A DNA stretch of 64,000 nt from the NCBI GenBank assembly GCA_907165135.1, contig OU015569.1, positions 2,604,001-2,668,000 on the forward strand. Direction: 5' to 3'. How positions within the stretch are numbered: position 1 is the first letter of the stretch; every line of letters begins with the position of its first letter. Below are positions 1-15,098 of this stretch, piece after piece. Position numbers and translations under genes: made by a program. Source of the DNA: Oikopleura dioica. Its lineage: Eukaryota; Chordata; Appendicularia; Copelata; Oikopleuridae. The notes beneath the pieces are model-generated. The model was not told the DNA's origin and ran no database searches. It worked only from the letters and a program-made list of their open reading frames with translations.

Positions 1-206
1 TTGCTTGACTGTAGCTGCTGATTATTCGTCACGTTCAGATCATGCAGAGCTTCGACTCTTGTCTGACCGAACGAGTGAGACTGCGATTTCGAAGAGAACG
101 CACGCGAGGAATACGAGTTCAAAGCAAAAGGTAACCAAAATTGATGTTAGTCAAGAATCAAATCAAGATTTTTCAAAATAATAATCTCCCTTCCAACAAA
201 ACATTT
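1..206. other. Intergenic, nothing recognised
   Basis: This is the flank beyond the 3' end of the TMEM121-like gene. I see no coding exon, RNA gene or repeat in it. It may hold the 3' UTR of that gene. Confidence 0.5.
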
Positions 207-3886
<3,680 letters not shown>

Positions 3887-4484
3887 CTAAATTACTTCAG
3901 TGCAAACTGTACCAATTATTCCATTTTGAATTATTGGCAGTGGATTTTCTGAAGATACTGCGTATAATATCACAATAAAAAACCATGCTGCTGTTTGAAA
4001 AGAAACTGGAAATAGTCTTATAAAAAATGAGATCGTCCAAGGCATAATGAGGAATCCCACTGGTCTATGCAGTGTCTTCAAAAAGGCATCTGGTCATTTG
4101 AAGCGGCGATAGGGATGCGGACAATCAAAAAACTTCATGGAAAAGCGAAAGGCCTGTAAAATGGGGGGTCTAAAAATACTTGAAGGAGTACTGGAACATG
4201 TCAAACAAGCAGCTTTGCGCGGCGGTGTTCGACAAGTCGGACATCCGCGACCACAGCTGCCCAAAATGAGTCCGTCACTGGAGCCAAGCTCACTCATTTT
4301 AAGATTCACTCCTTTTCAGATTCTCGCCGGCGACATGCGCATTTTTTCCAAGGCGTTGAAATACATGCTCCTCGAGATATTTCTTTTCCAGAGCTTTATC
4401 TATCGAGCAGAAGCCAAATCCAGCTACAAGCTCAACATCAGAAAGGGATAGAATTATGACAAAAAATAGAACTCTTTTTCTCAA
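3887..4484 (-). CDS. Candidate small membrane protein, multi-exon
   Basis: Minus-strand exons can be proposed: a hydrophobic leader-like segment (VLFFVIILSLSDVELVAGF), an alpha-helical stretch with LGKNAHVAGENLKR, a piece reading FWAAVVADVRLVEHRRAKLL after a possible 32-nt intron, and a last exon with two hydrophobic segments (VGFLIMPWTISFFIRLF and QTAAWFFIVILYAV) ending at 3,887. The junctions are guesses made to keep the frame open. No ATG for the first exon is certain and no family is recognised. The final exon is the most convincing part. Confidence 0.35.
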
Positions 4485-4554
4485 CTAATTTTCATTAAAA
4501 TCAACCCCTGACTTTAGCCCACCAGAATATGTAACTCAAAACTGGAACGCCTGG

Positions 4555-6550
4555 ATGGCCTGGGTCAAAGCATTTGGAGTGCCAACAAGAAGCGAAGCTC
4601 GCCCTCCCAGTCCACAGCTCAGTTCAAAAAAACAATAACAATTTATTTAGTAAAAGAAAGTAAATTCGTTTGAGAACTCTAAAAAAAGATAATTCGAACG
4701 GCGCAAAAAGAAGAAAAAGAAATCGCAAAGCCTTGGTTATCAAAGCCGCAACAACTACGATCAAGTCAAAGAAGACCTTATGGTTCGCGCAGTTCGCCGA
4801 TCGGGTACAGTAAAATTTCAAGTGCGCGTTTACAAAGAAGGATTTATCGGAGCACGACTCAGCCAACGACGACAACGGAGGAAGAAACAACAACTTCAAC
4901 CTTGACAACGACCTCTACAACAAGAACCACAACTTCAACGACGACTACGTCAACAACGACAACAACAACCTCAGCCACGACAACAACTACGTACACGACT
5001 ACGTCAGGAAATGTTTTTGGACGAAAGTATCTCCCAAAATTTTGGCATGATATAAAAGATAAATCTTCAAAACTGTCACAAAAGCAACTATTTACGAAGA
5101 AACATCAACAACAGATCTAAAAACAACAACTGTTTCGACTGCATCAACAACTACAACCTCCAATATATCCAAAAAATCTAAAATAAAGGGCAAAACTGAT
5201 GACTCCCTGAAAATCATGAAATTCGGTGCTGCCGAAAGCGCATCAGTCAGAGTCAAAACAGACAAAAAAGAAAAAGTTAAAGAAGTGAAGGAAGAGGAAG
5301 AGAAAGAACCTGCGTGGGGCTGTGCTTCGTAAGTATTTAAGTAGATCAAAAAGAAAAGTTTAACATCGATTTTAGAAGCGGCGGTGGAACAGCTACTCCA
5401 CCGAGGGATCGAGTTCTGGGGGTGACGGAGAAAATGTATACTTGGATTCGCCGGTCGGTTAATTTACAAATACTCGTTGAAAACATTTTTCTAGCTTCAC
5501 TCCCGATCACAAGAAGTCGGGAAAACTTTACCGTGCGATCGATGCTGTGTCCGATAAAATGCTTTTCTACATTGACTCAGAATATGGCTACACGACCAAC
5601 TGCCGTCCATCAGAAGAGGGAAGAATTCAGCTCTACAAGAAAAAAGGAATACTTACCGACATAACTCCGACAGAAGATCCGACATTTTTCTTCCAATCTC
5701 GACTTGGTTCTCGAACTACTTTTGCTTACGAAGAACCTGACTGGGATTACTTTGAGATTGAGTTTTAAAAACGCAGTAAATTTCAATAAGCTCCTCCTAA
5801 TAGTGTTAAAAACTCCAAAAAAGTGGGACGACAATAACGAGGATCAGCACCGGCACCGGCGATTTGCTCCTAATAATCCAGAGAAGCAGATCCAAAAGCT
5901 GACATACACTCTTCACTGGATTAACGACCAATGCTTGATCTTTTGCCGTGATCACGATGAGCTGGGAAACAAGGTCTTGATTCTTTTTTGTCAATGGAAA
6001 GGGTAACGAACTTCAGATCAACAAGTTCAGCCGCCAGGCGCTCCAAGTTCTGGCCCTTTACACAAAACCGAATTTCCGCCCGACAAGATCGCCGAAAGAA
6101 AGACCACCAGATCAGTTCCGGCCGACGCCAGCGGGTAATCCACCAAAAAATGATCCCAGCAATATTGATGGAGGTGTACCTGATCCCTTTTTCGATTTCA
6201 CGACTGCTCCGCCATCTTCGAATGAAACAGGAGAGGATTTATTCATTTTTGATGCCATTATCATTTTCTTATTCCCGAGATTATTCCTATAAATTCCAAG
6301 CTAAGCTTTAGAGGTCCCACCAAGCACAACGACAACTACAACAACCACGACGATCACGACAACCACGACAACGTCAACAACCTCCACCGTTCCTCCTGAG
6401 CCCTCTACCGAGCCTCCTGCGACCAACTGTGGCCGTGGTGGTTGCCAGAGACAAGCGTCCCTTGCAACCCGCAGTCGAGCTTCAGCAGCGAAAAATCCAC
6501 TTTCACGAAGTAGCGAGCGACTTAGAAAATTTTTTCTATCCTGGGGATGA
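4555..6550 (+). CDS. Threonine-rich, probably secreted protein (possibly two genes)
   Basis: One exon continues open from about 4,682 into a long run of threonine with a few Ser and Glu residues (4,860-5,013), a mucin-like, O-glycosylation-type sequence. It is followed by a second Thr/Ser patch and a charged Lys/Glu region ending EPAWGCAS. Next comes a globular segment (LYRAIDAVSDKMLFYIDSEY) ending at a stop at 5,766-5,768. A further segment (LHWINDQCLIFCRDHDELG) leads through a Pro-rich stretch to another Thr block and a C-terminal basic tail ending at 6,548-6,550. I could not find a clean splice across 5,766-5,850, so this may be two adjacent genes. The start at 4,555 is tentative. The architecture resembles the gene at 45,320-46,984. 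A role in the larvacean house or another secreted matrix is only a guess. Confidence 0.5.
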
Positions 6551-6709
6551 AGCTCCTAAGCTTTCTTCCTTTTTCATCTTGATATCGCAAAAATAAAAAA
6601 ATAAAAACTGATTGTCTTTATCTATCATCCATTTTTTCAAGCGTAGAAATTGTCGTGTGGCAATTTATTTAACATAAATACTAAGTAGAAGCTATCTATT
6701 TAATAATTA

Positions 6710-6886
6710 TCAACGATAAAGTTGGCGGTACTGGCGAAGAAGATGCTTTTCCAGGCGATTAGTGGAAATGATTCGTCTTGCTCGGCCGTGAATGTGGTTC
6801 AATCTGTTGTTTCCAAGTCGATTCTGGCCGATCAAGTCCCCGACAACTGCATTCAAGAGCACCAGCAAGCAAAGAATGATTTTCAT
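6710..6886 (-). CDS. Secreted 58-residue cationic peptide precursor
   Basis: This uninterrupted frame runs from ATG 6,886 to TGA 6,710-6,712. Residues 1-16 form a textbook signal peptide (MKIILCLLVLLNAVVG). The mature part is Arg/Asn/Leu-rich and strongly basic, with about 12 Arg, few acidic residues and no Cys. The segment LNHIHGRARR contains Gly followed by basic residues, the context used for prohormone cleavage and C-terminal amidation. A TATA-like box lies about 65 nt upstream of the ATG. The product could be a neuropeptide or peptide hormone precursor or a cationic antimicrobial peptide; the sequence alone does not decide. It is convergent with the Thr-rich gene. Confidence 0.65.
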   Translation of the reverse strand: MKIILCLLVLLNAVVGDLIGQNRLGNNRLNHIHGRARRIISTNRLEKHLLRQYRQLYR

Positions 6887-6950
6887 TTTGAAAGTTATTT
6901 TGTTTTGATTCCGATAACTGTTGTAGAATGAGGAATATTCAGATGGTCTC

Positions 6951-6958
6951 GTTTATAT
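6951..6958 (-). promoter_or_regulatory. TATA-like box of the small peptide gene
   Basis: Read on the minus strand the site is ATATAAAC. It lies 65 nt upstream of the peptide ATG, which leaves room for a start site 25-30 nt downstream and a short leader. It suggests ordinary, not trans-spliced, 5' ends for this gene. Confidence 0.4.
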
Positions 6959-7246
6959 TTGCAAACTTACCGTATGTTATATCATGTTTTTCATTATATG
7001 GGAACACTCTCATTATTCAGATAAATTAAGTCTAGATCGGGAAGGTGGACCTTACTCATGCTTGCATAAAATTTTGTGTGAATATCGTTAAATAATCAGA
7101 TATTATCCTTCGCTGTCGTCATCCTTGGACCCTCCGCCGGTAATTAAATCGTGACAATATTCAATTGGAGAAAGGGGTTCTTTCTCTCGTCTAAATTTAA
7201 GGCATTGCTTAAGACCGTTGAAAGAAATGGAAGAATTTATTGATTC

Positions 7247-7618
7247 ATAACAATGGGCAGCGAAGTATCGGACTCGGCATAAGGGTTCTTGATTGCATCT
7301 GAAATCAGGGCTTAATTAAGTCATCAAAGAGTTGATTACTACCTGTATGATAGAAAGTGAGACGCTTGATCAGCAATTCTTTCTTTCGTGAAGAATGGCA
7401 GTAGCAGCATCCGCAAATCGACAGTAAAATTATTACAGCCACGCATCCGATAAGGGCTTGAAACAATTTGAATACCCAGAGCATCATTTCTCGATTATCT
7501 ACGACAAAATCCTACCGTAAATGAGCGAGTCGACAAGCAATTCGACTTCATCTTGTTCAAGGCACTCTTCCAGATCTATTCCGATGATCTCTTCTAAAGA
7601 GCATTCGTCCTTCCCCAT
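7247..7618 (-). CDS. Small single-pass membrane protein with Cys-rich juxtamembrane segment
   Basis: Exon 1 (ATG 7,618) encodes an acidic N terminus (MGKDECSLEEIIGIDLEECL and following Glu/Asp residues). A very short intron seems to follow. The next exon encodes a transmembrane helix, ALIGCVAVIILLSICGCCYC, then basic residues (SSRKKELLIKR), as expected for an inside-facing side. A GT-AG intron (HT|GTAGTAATC) leads to the final exon DAIKNPYAESDTSLPIVMNQ, with TAA at 7,247-7,249. The clustered Cys next to the helix are typical of palmitoylation sites (inference). The protein is about 90 residues with no signal peptide. I recognise no family. The first intron would be only about 26 nt, so that junction is uncertain. 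Confidence 0.5.
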
Positions 7619-7619
7619 C

Positions 7620-8212
7620 TGGGGTATTTTTCTTCTTCTCGCTTTTCCGCTGCTCTAATTTTTGAATTTAACTTTTAAAGAAATGCCTTGCGAAGGAGTC
7701 TTTGTCGTTTTTTTGCTCGTCAGGGATCGATAAATCGACGTTTTACACCAGATCGAGCCTATGGCACCGCCAACTGGCTCCTAATTAATTATTTACAAGT
7801 AGTAACCTTCAAGTATTTCCAATGCGAATTTCTCTCTTTTTACTGTTTTTGCTGGGGATAATTGAGAGTTTGAAACTCGATGTAAAAAAAAACTCGTGAA
7901 AGAAAGTGACTATTTTTGAGGAGTCTGTAAATATCACCAAAACGTCATTTTACTGTAATGCGCAAACGTAGTGTCCATTCAAAAGAATGTACTCTGCAAA
8001 TCTGAATGTTAACTATCCGTATTCAGTTCGTACTTCTTTCTGCCAGCTGCGCAAATTCGATGAAATCAACGAAGAGAATTTCATCAAATTTGATATTTCA
8101 CTTATTTTTTCTTTAATTTTATTCTTTACATACATGTTTACGTACATGTTTCTTTTTGTTCGAAGGCAGTACAGTTATTGAAGCAAAGCGAACAAAGTGT
8201 CTTTATTTCTTG
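7620..8212. other. AT-rich intergenic region
   Basis: About 590 nt. A 64-codon plus-strand frame at 7,987-8,181 is rich in Phe, Tyr and Ile, as random AT-rich DNA would be, and I do not accept it as a gene. Nothing else is seen. Confidence 0.5.
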
Positions 8213-8997
8213 ACTTTCTTTCGGAGAATTTCTTCATCTTCGTCGGAAGAGTCGAGATTGTACTTCTTCGCCAGGTTTTTTGATGTTGAGCTTTTTTTCC
8301 CGAACGATTCCTGAATTAGAATGTTACAAAAGGCTGCGTAAGTTTGATTGACAACAATAAATTCATACGTAAGTTTAGTTAAAAAATGCGCAAGCCTGGA
8401 TAATTAAATGATAAAACCGGTACACATTAGCGTCGAGAAAAGACGCATAATTGATGCGACATAACAATCAATCACCTGGATTGTTTTCGACTGTTTCTTT
8501 GTGTCCTTTCTCGCCGTTATCTTCTTGCCAGGCGGGAGAGCGTTTGCTACTTTTGTGGCCTTGATAAATAAGCCTCTTTCTAGCGGTACGGTGCTGTTGG
8601 AGGTGATGTACGCAGCGCACGGAGGTGCGAATCGACTCATCTACAAATAAAAAATTAGAACTTTTATGATACTGAAGTGAATTACCACAAGTTGATAGCT
8701 TTGATACTTGTGAGTTTTAGATAGGAGCTTGTCATCAGCGAAAAGGGGGTCTGCTCCGCCGGGAAGAATTGACTTCAGAAACTCGTGGGCAAATTCGATG
8801 TCCAGCTCTGCATCGGAATAGAGGACCGATCATTGGGATTTCAACTCGTTAGGCAACAAAAGGATCGAATGCCGATAAATTGAAACCCTTCCAGATAAAG
8901 AGGCACTCCCTATTAGATCTGGTTAGGGAAAGAGCAGAGAATCAGAAAGTTAAACCTGCAATTGAATAATCCCGCCACGGCGCTGGTACTGAGGCAT
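8213..8997 (-). CDS. Unidentified lysine-rich protein, multi-exon
   Basis: Four coding blocks are visible: MPQYQRRGGIIQLQ at the tentative start (ATG 8,997); LDIEFAHEFLKSILPGGADP followed by LFADDKLLSKTHKYQSYQLV; MSRFAPPCAAYITSNSTVPL through a Lys-rich stretch ending KTIQ; and a final acidic/basic exon ESFGKKSSTSKNLAKKYNLD with SSDEDEE and a KKVKK end. The last three join through short phase-0 GT-AG introns. The first junction is not resolved, and MSRFAPP could be the true start because a splice acceptor abuts it. A serine-plus-acidic patch and a basic tail suggest a nuclear protein. No family recognised. Confidence 0.5.
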
Positions 8998-9318
8998 TTT
9001 CTGAAACGCTTTGTTGAGAATTGAAACAATCGTGTTTATTTTTTTGCGTTTTAATATGCTGTACTAATATTTAGAATAAATAAGTAAAATAGGACTGGAG
9101 AAAGAAAGTTAAGAGGTCCGTATGTTGGAAAAGGAAGAAATTGAAAATATTGGGATTGGAGAGAAATAAGGCAACAGTGCTCATTTAGGAAAGATTGCAG
9201 TCACTGGGCAAGATCGGGGATTGTTTTGGGGCATGCCTGAAGATGCAAGACGCTCGTTAATAATTTATATTTGGTTGCCAGAAGAAGGATCGGAAGGAAG
9301 ATACAGAACAAATTGGAT
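8998..9318. other. Intergenic region downstream of the NKCC gene
   Basis: About 320 nt between the start of the unidentified gene and the stop codon of the cotransporter. It probably contains the NKCC 3' UTR. No feature recognised. Confidence 0.4.
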
Positions 9319-12300
9319 TTAGGAGGCGTAGGTGAGAACAGACTCTTGGTTTCCGCGAAGCATGATGCATGGCGGCAGTCCGGTGGAGATCGTCTCCAGC
9401 CAGGCGAGGTACAGCGGCGCAGGACACGCTTTTTGTTTCACAATTGGCAGCGTGCAGACGATCAAATCAGCCTGAACAGAGTCATTAAATCACTCAGAGC
9501 TCGACTTTCACCTTGGAGGAGTTTCGCTTCATGATTTCGTTGATGCGGATTTGGCGCTCAGTTTTCTTCTTGAACTTTTCTAGGTGATCTTCGGTGATTA
9601 AGTGGTCCGAGTCTTCGTCCTCGTCGCTGTCGTCAACTTTGAAGGGGCTGATCAACTCACCAAACTAAATAGAAGAGAATTCAAGACGCGAATTTCAAAA
9701 GAAAGAATTACCTTGTCTCGGCCCTCTTCACTCGGCGGCTTATTCAAATCCGTGATAACATCGACTTCAGCTTCGATCCGCAGCTTCGTCAAAAGCCGGG
9801 ACAGTTCCAGTTTGTCCTGATCGAGACGATCCTCTTTACCCGGCGTGAAAATGCGCAGCTTGGCGTTAGACCAAAAGCGACGTTTTGTGAGGAGGAAGGG
9901 GATGAGAATGGTCAGTCCACCGTCGTCGAACAGCCAGTAGACATCGATAGTTCGAGGCTTTACTTTTCCGTTAAAGTAAGGCGTAGAAGTCGCAAGAGCT
10001 TGCTTTTCTTCCGCGTTGGCACTGCAGCAGTCGAAATACTTGAGATATTTTTATAAAAATGTAAAGAAGAGCTTACAAGTATGTACAAAAAAGGAGTTTT
10101 GATTGACTTACGGATTTCTTCGACTTGGTTGGAGTTTCTCCAACTTGTTCCTCAAGAGTGAATGCCTCAGCATCATCTGGCAATCGTAGAATACCGACTC
10201 CCATGCGGAGGGTAAACGCATCGTGGACCATCGCATAATAGGAGTAATGATCAGCTACGTCTCGTTTCTTCCAGCTGTGCATGAAGCCCAAAGTGACAAC
10301 GTTCGGGCGCATTTTTCCGATTCCAGCAGCGGACATAAGAGAAACTGCACCCTGGCAAACGCTTTCCGCCTAAAAATGATTGAATGATGCTTTCTGATTT
10401 AAAAATTACCTGAATGGGAGTGTAGATCGCCTTGATGTCGGATTCATCAAGTTTCTTCTGGTGAGTATTTTCAAAGACATCGGCTCTCTTCTCGCAAACA
10501 TGTCCAAGGAGGCAGATTCCAGAGTCGCGGGTCATTTGAGTGCAAAGATTGACAAGATGTGGCCTTTTAGTCGGTTCTCCTGAGAGGCAAAGAATCTGCG
10601 GACGATAGTTCTTGATGTGATCTTCGACGCTTGCCAGTTTCTGCACGTGGTGCATTGCCTTAACAATATTGATAAATCTGCTCTTTCCGTTAAAATATTA
10701 CCCGCATGTAAGTATAGGCTGGACCAGTGGAGCCCCAGTTGACATCAACATCACGGTGGTCGATCCACTTGTAAAGCGCGGCAACGCAGAAGAAAGTGAC
10801 GAGAGCGGCCCACCAGTTGGCGATGAACATGATTACTACGCAGAGAAATGACGCTATAAGAGCAAACCACTTGTTGTAGTACTGAAATCATAAATAAGAA
10901 TTGATAAGAGGAGGGCAAGTCAAGAGCTTACTTTGAATTGTGGTCTAAAGCCGGGTGAGTTAGCCATCGATGCAGAAAAGCAGGCATAGTTGATGAGACA
11001 GTATGATGCGAGGAAGAAGTTGGAAATGATAGGCGCAATTGCATCGAGCTTTCCGATCAAAATAAAAGCCAGGGAGATAATGAAAGTCAGGTAATAAGCT
11101 CGTCGCGGTTCGTTTCCAGCGCCAAATCCCTTGGCAAACCACTCGATCTTCGGGATCAAGTTGTCTTTTCCCAGCGCTTGGAAGACCTTGGGCGCGGAGA
11201 CGAGGCATGCAAGGGCGGAAGAAAGAGTCGCCGCGAAGATGCCAGCAGTGATCAGATGCTCGTAGCCGGAGACTTTCGCCATGGTCGCGTAATCACCCTT
11301 CAATCCAAAGCGGCATTCTATTCCCGGCTCCGGGCAGCTGTCAATTATTGTATAGTTCCAGCCATTAGCACACGCGGCGTCGGAATACTCGTTCACTGAG
11401 CACGTACTTGGCCAAATCCAATCGTCAAGTTGCTGTGTTCCATTTGCCAAAGTCTGACCAAAGTAGCCAGGAGCGAAACGAGTAGTGTGGAAACCAAGAA
11501 GGAAGATAATTCCAATGTAAACGGTGCTTGTGATCCCGATGGCAGCGAAAGTACCCTTTGGAATGGCAGAACTGGGGTCTTTCAGGTCGCCGGAGATGTT
11601 CGAACCAGCGAGGATTCCCGTTGCGGCGGGGAAGAAAATGCTGAAGACAGTGAAGAAATTTTGGCCGGCGGAGAACAGTGGCCAGAGATTATCGGCGCCA
11701 ATAGCCGAGTTGAGACTGAAATGCCCTTGCGAGTTCAGTTTCTTCAAATGGAGCGCTTTGTCGGTCAGATTTTGTGTTGGCAATTCCCATTGATCTGAAT
11801 ACGTAGTAGAAGTGAAGTCCTTGGGGATGAACACGCCGACGATGTAGTTGCCAATGGCGACAAGGAGCATGACGAGGAGGACGCCCTGCGCTTTGGATTC
11901 CCAGGCCATTCCCGCTTGAGTAATGCCAAGGAGAACGACAAGAGTGATCGCGCCGATGATACGCACGTCGTTGTCAAAGTCAACCATGATGATATTGTGC
12001 TCGCGGAGCAAGTCGCGCACAGTCTCGCCGAAGCCAACGATGTACATACTCACTGCCACTGCATTTGCGAGCGAAAAGATGACGCCAATACTTCCACCGA
12101 ATTGAGGGCCAAGTGATCGCGATAGCAGAAAATACGCGCCACCTCCTTCGACAATTCCATTTGTGCAAATCGCAGACATTGATATCGTCGTTAAAACTGT
12201 CACGACTGAAGCGAGGAGAACAATTCCTATGGAAGCGACAATGCCAGCTTCTCCTACGATCCAGGACATTCGGAGGAAAAGGATGACGCCCCAAATGTTG

Positions 12301-12686
12301 AGTAGGCAGCGAATGAGGACGCCTTCGATCCAGCCAAATTTGGTGCTGTTGTTGTTGTCCTCGACTACTTCGTTTTTGATGGCTTTGACTGTGGTGATGG
12401 TTTTTCTTTTGACTTGGATTGTCTCGACATTAGTGTTGTGCAGATCGTCCATGGTGGGGCGGTTGAAAAGACTCTGCAGCTTGTCCGGCTGGCGGTAGAA
12501 ATGCTCCCTTGGAATAACTTCAAGCGTTCCATGTCCGAATGTACGAGTATAACTTCCAGTCACAGTTTTCTGGCACTCCAAGTCTTTCTCCGTGCCAGAG
12601 TCAATTCTCACCGTCTTGGCCTTGAAGACTCTGGTCCCCTTGCTCTCCATTTCAACCTCTTGGCTGACATGCTCTTCATCGGTCAT
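9319..12686 (-). CDS. SLC12A2: Na-K-2Cl cotransporter (SLC12 family, NKCC type)
   Basis: This electroneutral cation-chloride cotransporter sits in the plasma membrane. A very long first coding exon (ATG 12,686 to about 10,930) carries the regulatory N terminus, including [20 protein letters not shown]. This matches the conserved phosphothreonine region of NKCCs (TFGHxT). The core begins [20 protein letters not shown] and includes [20 protein letters not shown], the SLC12 signature. A large loop with four Cys ([15 protein letters not shown]) fits the extracellular loop between helices 7 and 8. The C-terminal domain runs through [20 protein letters not shown] to the final [12 protein letters not shown], close to the vertebrate NKCC end. 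Small exons lie at about 10,860, 10,650, 10,370, 10,040, 9,710 and 9,480. It is NKCC rather than KCC or NCC by the N-terminal and C-terminal motifs; NKCC1 versus NKCC2 is not decided. Confidence 0.93.
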
Positions 12687-15098
12687 TGTTCTCCTGAAGC
12701 AAAAATCTCGATCTCAGGCACACATCGTCAAGTTTACCGAAATGGGGGAAGTCTTTACAGTCTCTCTCTCCAAAAAAGAGGTGCTTCGACTTGACTGCTG
12801 ACCGAGCTCAGACGAAACTCTAAAAGGAAGAGAAAAGTGATAAATTGACACCCTGCTGCGAGCAGCATCGATTTCGGTTCATTGGTTTACCCAGCCTTGA
12901 TTTGACCATGAATCCTACAGTAATTTAATGAAGAAACAAATATCAAATGCCACTACAGTGTGTGAGTAAAATGAACTCTTGACGGTAGTTAAATATCTAG
13001 CTCGTTTTATTTTTAATCTTGGCTAACAGCTTCTCTAGACGCTGTCTTAACGCCAGAACCAATTTCTAATGTGATTTTTTCCAAAGCCAGGTTCATATTC
13101 AAACAAACTTCTTACCAAGTTGACCTTAGTAGCTAATTACTAGTTGCTGCACTGACTAATTACTATTGAGAAAGAGCTGTCTAATTCCTGTAGATTTTGT
13201 ACATCGTACGGAAAATTAACAGCTTAGTCAAATCATTTAATTGCCTACTTATTTCCAAAGATTACCACTGGTTATATCACTACCAGTTTCAAGTCTAAGA
13301 GGATTAATCAAAAGATTTAATAACCCGGTGACTTTGATCTCATCAAGTCGAAATAGAACGAGTTGTGTAGACTAGTCTGAGCTCGTTTATCGCTAATTCT
13401 CTTATGAAACAAAAGATTAGGAATCCGCTCTCATGCTGCGCAATAGATTTTCAACACAGCAATAAATCTGTTTATTGCCGGGATTTCTGCTGGAAGAGAG
13501 ATTTATCTCTAACGGGCTAAATGGGTTTGATTAGCTCTAAAAGAATAGTAAATAAAATTTACTGAAAGAGGCGATCAGAACGGAAGTAGAAAAAAGAGCA
13601 AAAAAAGGTAATTTTTTTTATTAATTTAGCCTCCAAGAATAGCTTTTGGTTATTTGGAAATAAAAAGAAATAAATAATAAAAGTGAAGGAAAAAAATTCT
13701 AAAAGAGTAAAACGAGGATTCTTAAAAATAACATACGATTCAGGCGGCGGTCTCTTGATTCAAGTCTAGGCGCTGTCTCAAGTTGCTAGAGCTGGTTCTC
13801 TCTCACTGCGAGCTCGACCTGGGGGGTTTTTATAATTTCTCCGAGCTGAGTCAGTTGATGATGCCTTGAGAGCTCAAATACTCTAGTTTATTATCCAAAA
13901 TCGGAAAATTCCTCAACTGTGCCATCGATTTCTCTCTGACTCTCCCCGCGCGCCTAAGTAAAGTTTGCCAATGTAACCATAAAACTCAAGGATGGATGAA
14001 GCAATGGCCATTCATTTCGTCATACTTGGCTGGGCGAAAAACTCGAACACGTGGAAAACTTTGGAGCTTATTTTCTCATAACTGAGTCACCTGGGAGGAA
14101 AATAACTATCGGCCCTGCTTATGAGGACTCATAAAACGCTTCGCATCAAAATAAAGAATGAAAGGATCCAGTTAATTCCTCTTAAACTAAGAGACATCTG
14201 TCTCTCTCTCTTAAATATTCCGTGCTTTAGTTCAAGATTTATTCTATTCGTTTGCCCGGATATCCTTAAATCTTTTGACAAATAAGATAAAAAACTCTCG
14301 ATCTACTGCAGTTCAGGGAGAAGAGAAGGCCTAATTTTCCTATTCTACGAAGGGTAGTCAAAGGGCTGACAGCTATCAATAACTTGGACTATTAAAATTA
14401 TACAATGGCTCGATGGAATATCAAAAATCTGGATCAGACTGGTTCGAAACACTGCTTGTTTGTATTACTAATTCTGATAATCAGAATTTGTGATTTTAGT
14501 CTTTATGATGAGAAGCGGAAATTCCCAAAATTTCGGGATTTTTCCAAACTTTCTGGTTTAATCATGAATTTCGAATTCTCTCTGGAAATACTCCAAGATT
14601 GATATCTACTCTCTTGAATGAAAATGAAAGGACAAATCCAATCCATTCAATGATGCTTACGATTGTTTCGAGTGTTGTATTAGGAGCAAGAATGAGCTTT
14701 TGTTCATTTCAAAATTGTCATGCACCGAATCTATCATTTGGAGATGGAACGAAAGAAAACACAATTTATAACATTATTCTATACAATTGGTGAGTTTATT
14801 GACGCACGTCAGGAAGAAAGTGGAAAAATAGTTTTTTTTGTTCAGTTTGTTTTTTATCCTTTTGATAGTTGATTTCATATTCTAGTTTTATCCTTCTTTT
14901 TTTCTATCAATTTCGATTGTTGAACAATCGTATCAGTTTTATGGCGGCGAAGATAACAAGTCGAGAATTCGAGAAGCACTGGCTTCTTATAATGTTTTGT
15001 TCTTCAGTTCGTAGAAGAGACTTTTTCGCGCAAATTTTATTACAGGGCTTTTATTGGGGTCGCAAATATTACTAGTTCTATTTCTCGTAAATAAGGCT
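12687..15098. other. 2.4-kb intergenic region upstream of NKCC
   Basis: This is the longest gene-poor stretch here, AT-rich, between the NKCC start and the FANCM end. It likely contains the NKCC promoter and 5' UTR; pyrimidine-rich CTCTCTCTC patches lie near 12,757 and 14,200. Two plus-strand frames (14,405-14,602 and 14,599-14,793) are open, but they show no recognisable domain and have AT-driven composition. Confidence 0.5.

Noticed and set aside
14405-14793. Two adjacent open frames upstream of the NKCC gene
   Set aside because: Composition follows the AT-rich DNA and no recognisable protein feature or good splice junction links them.
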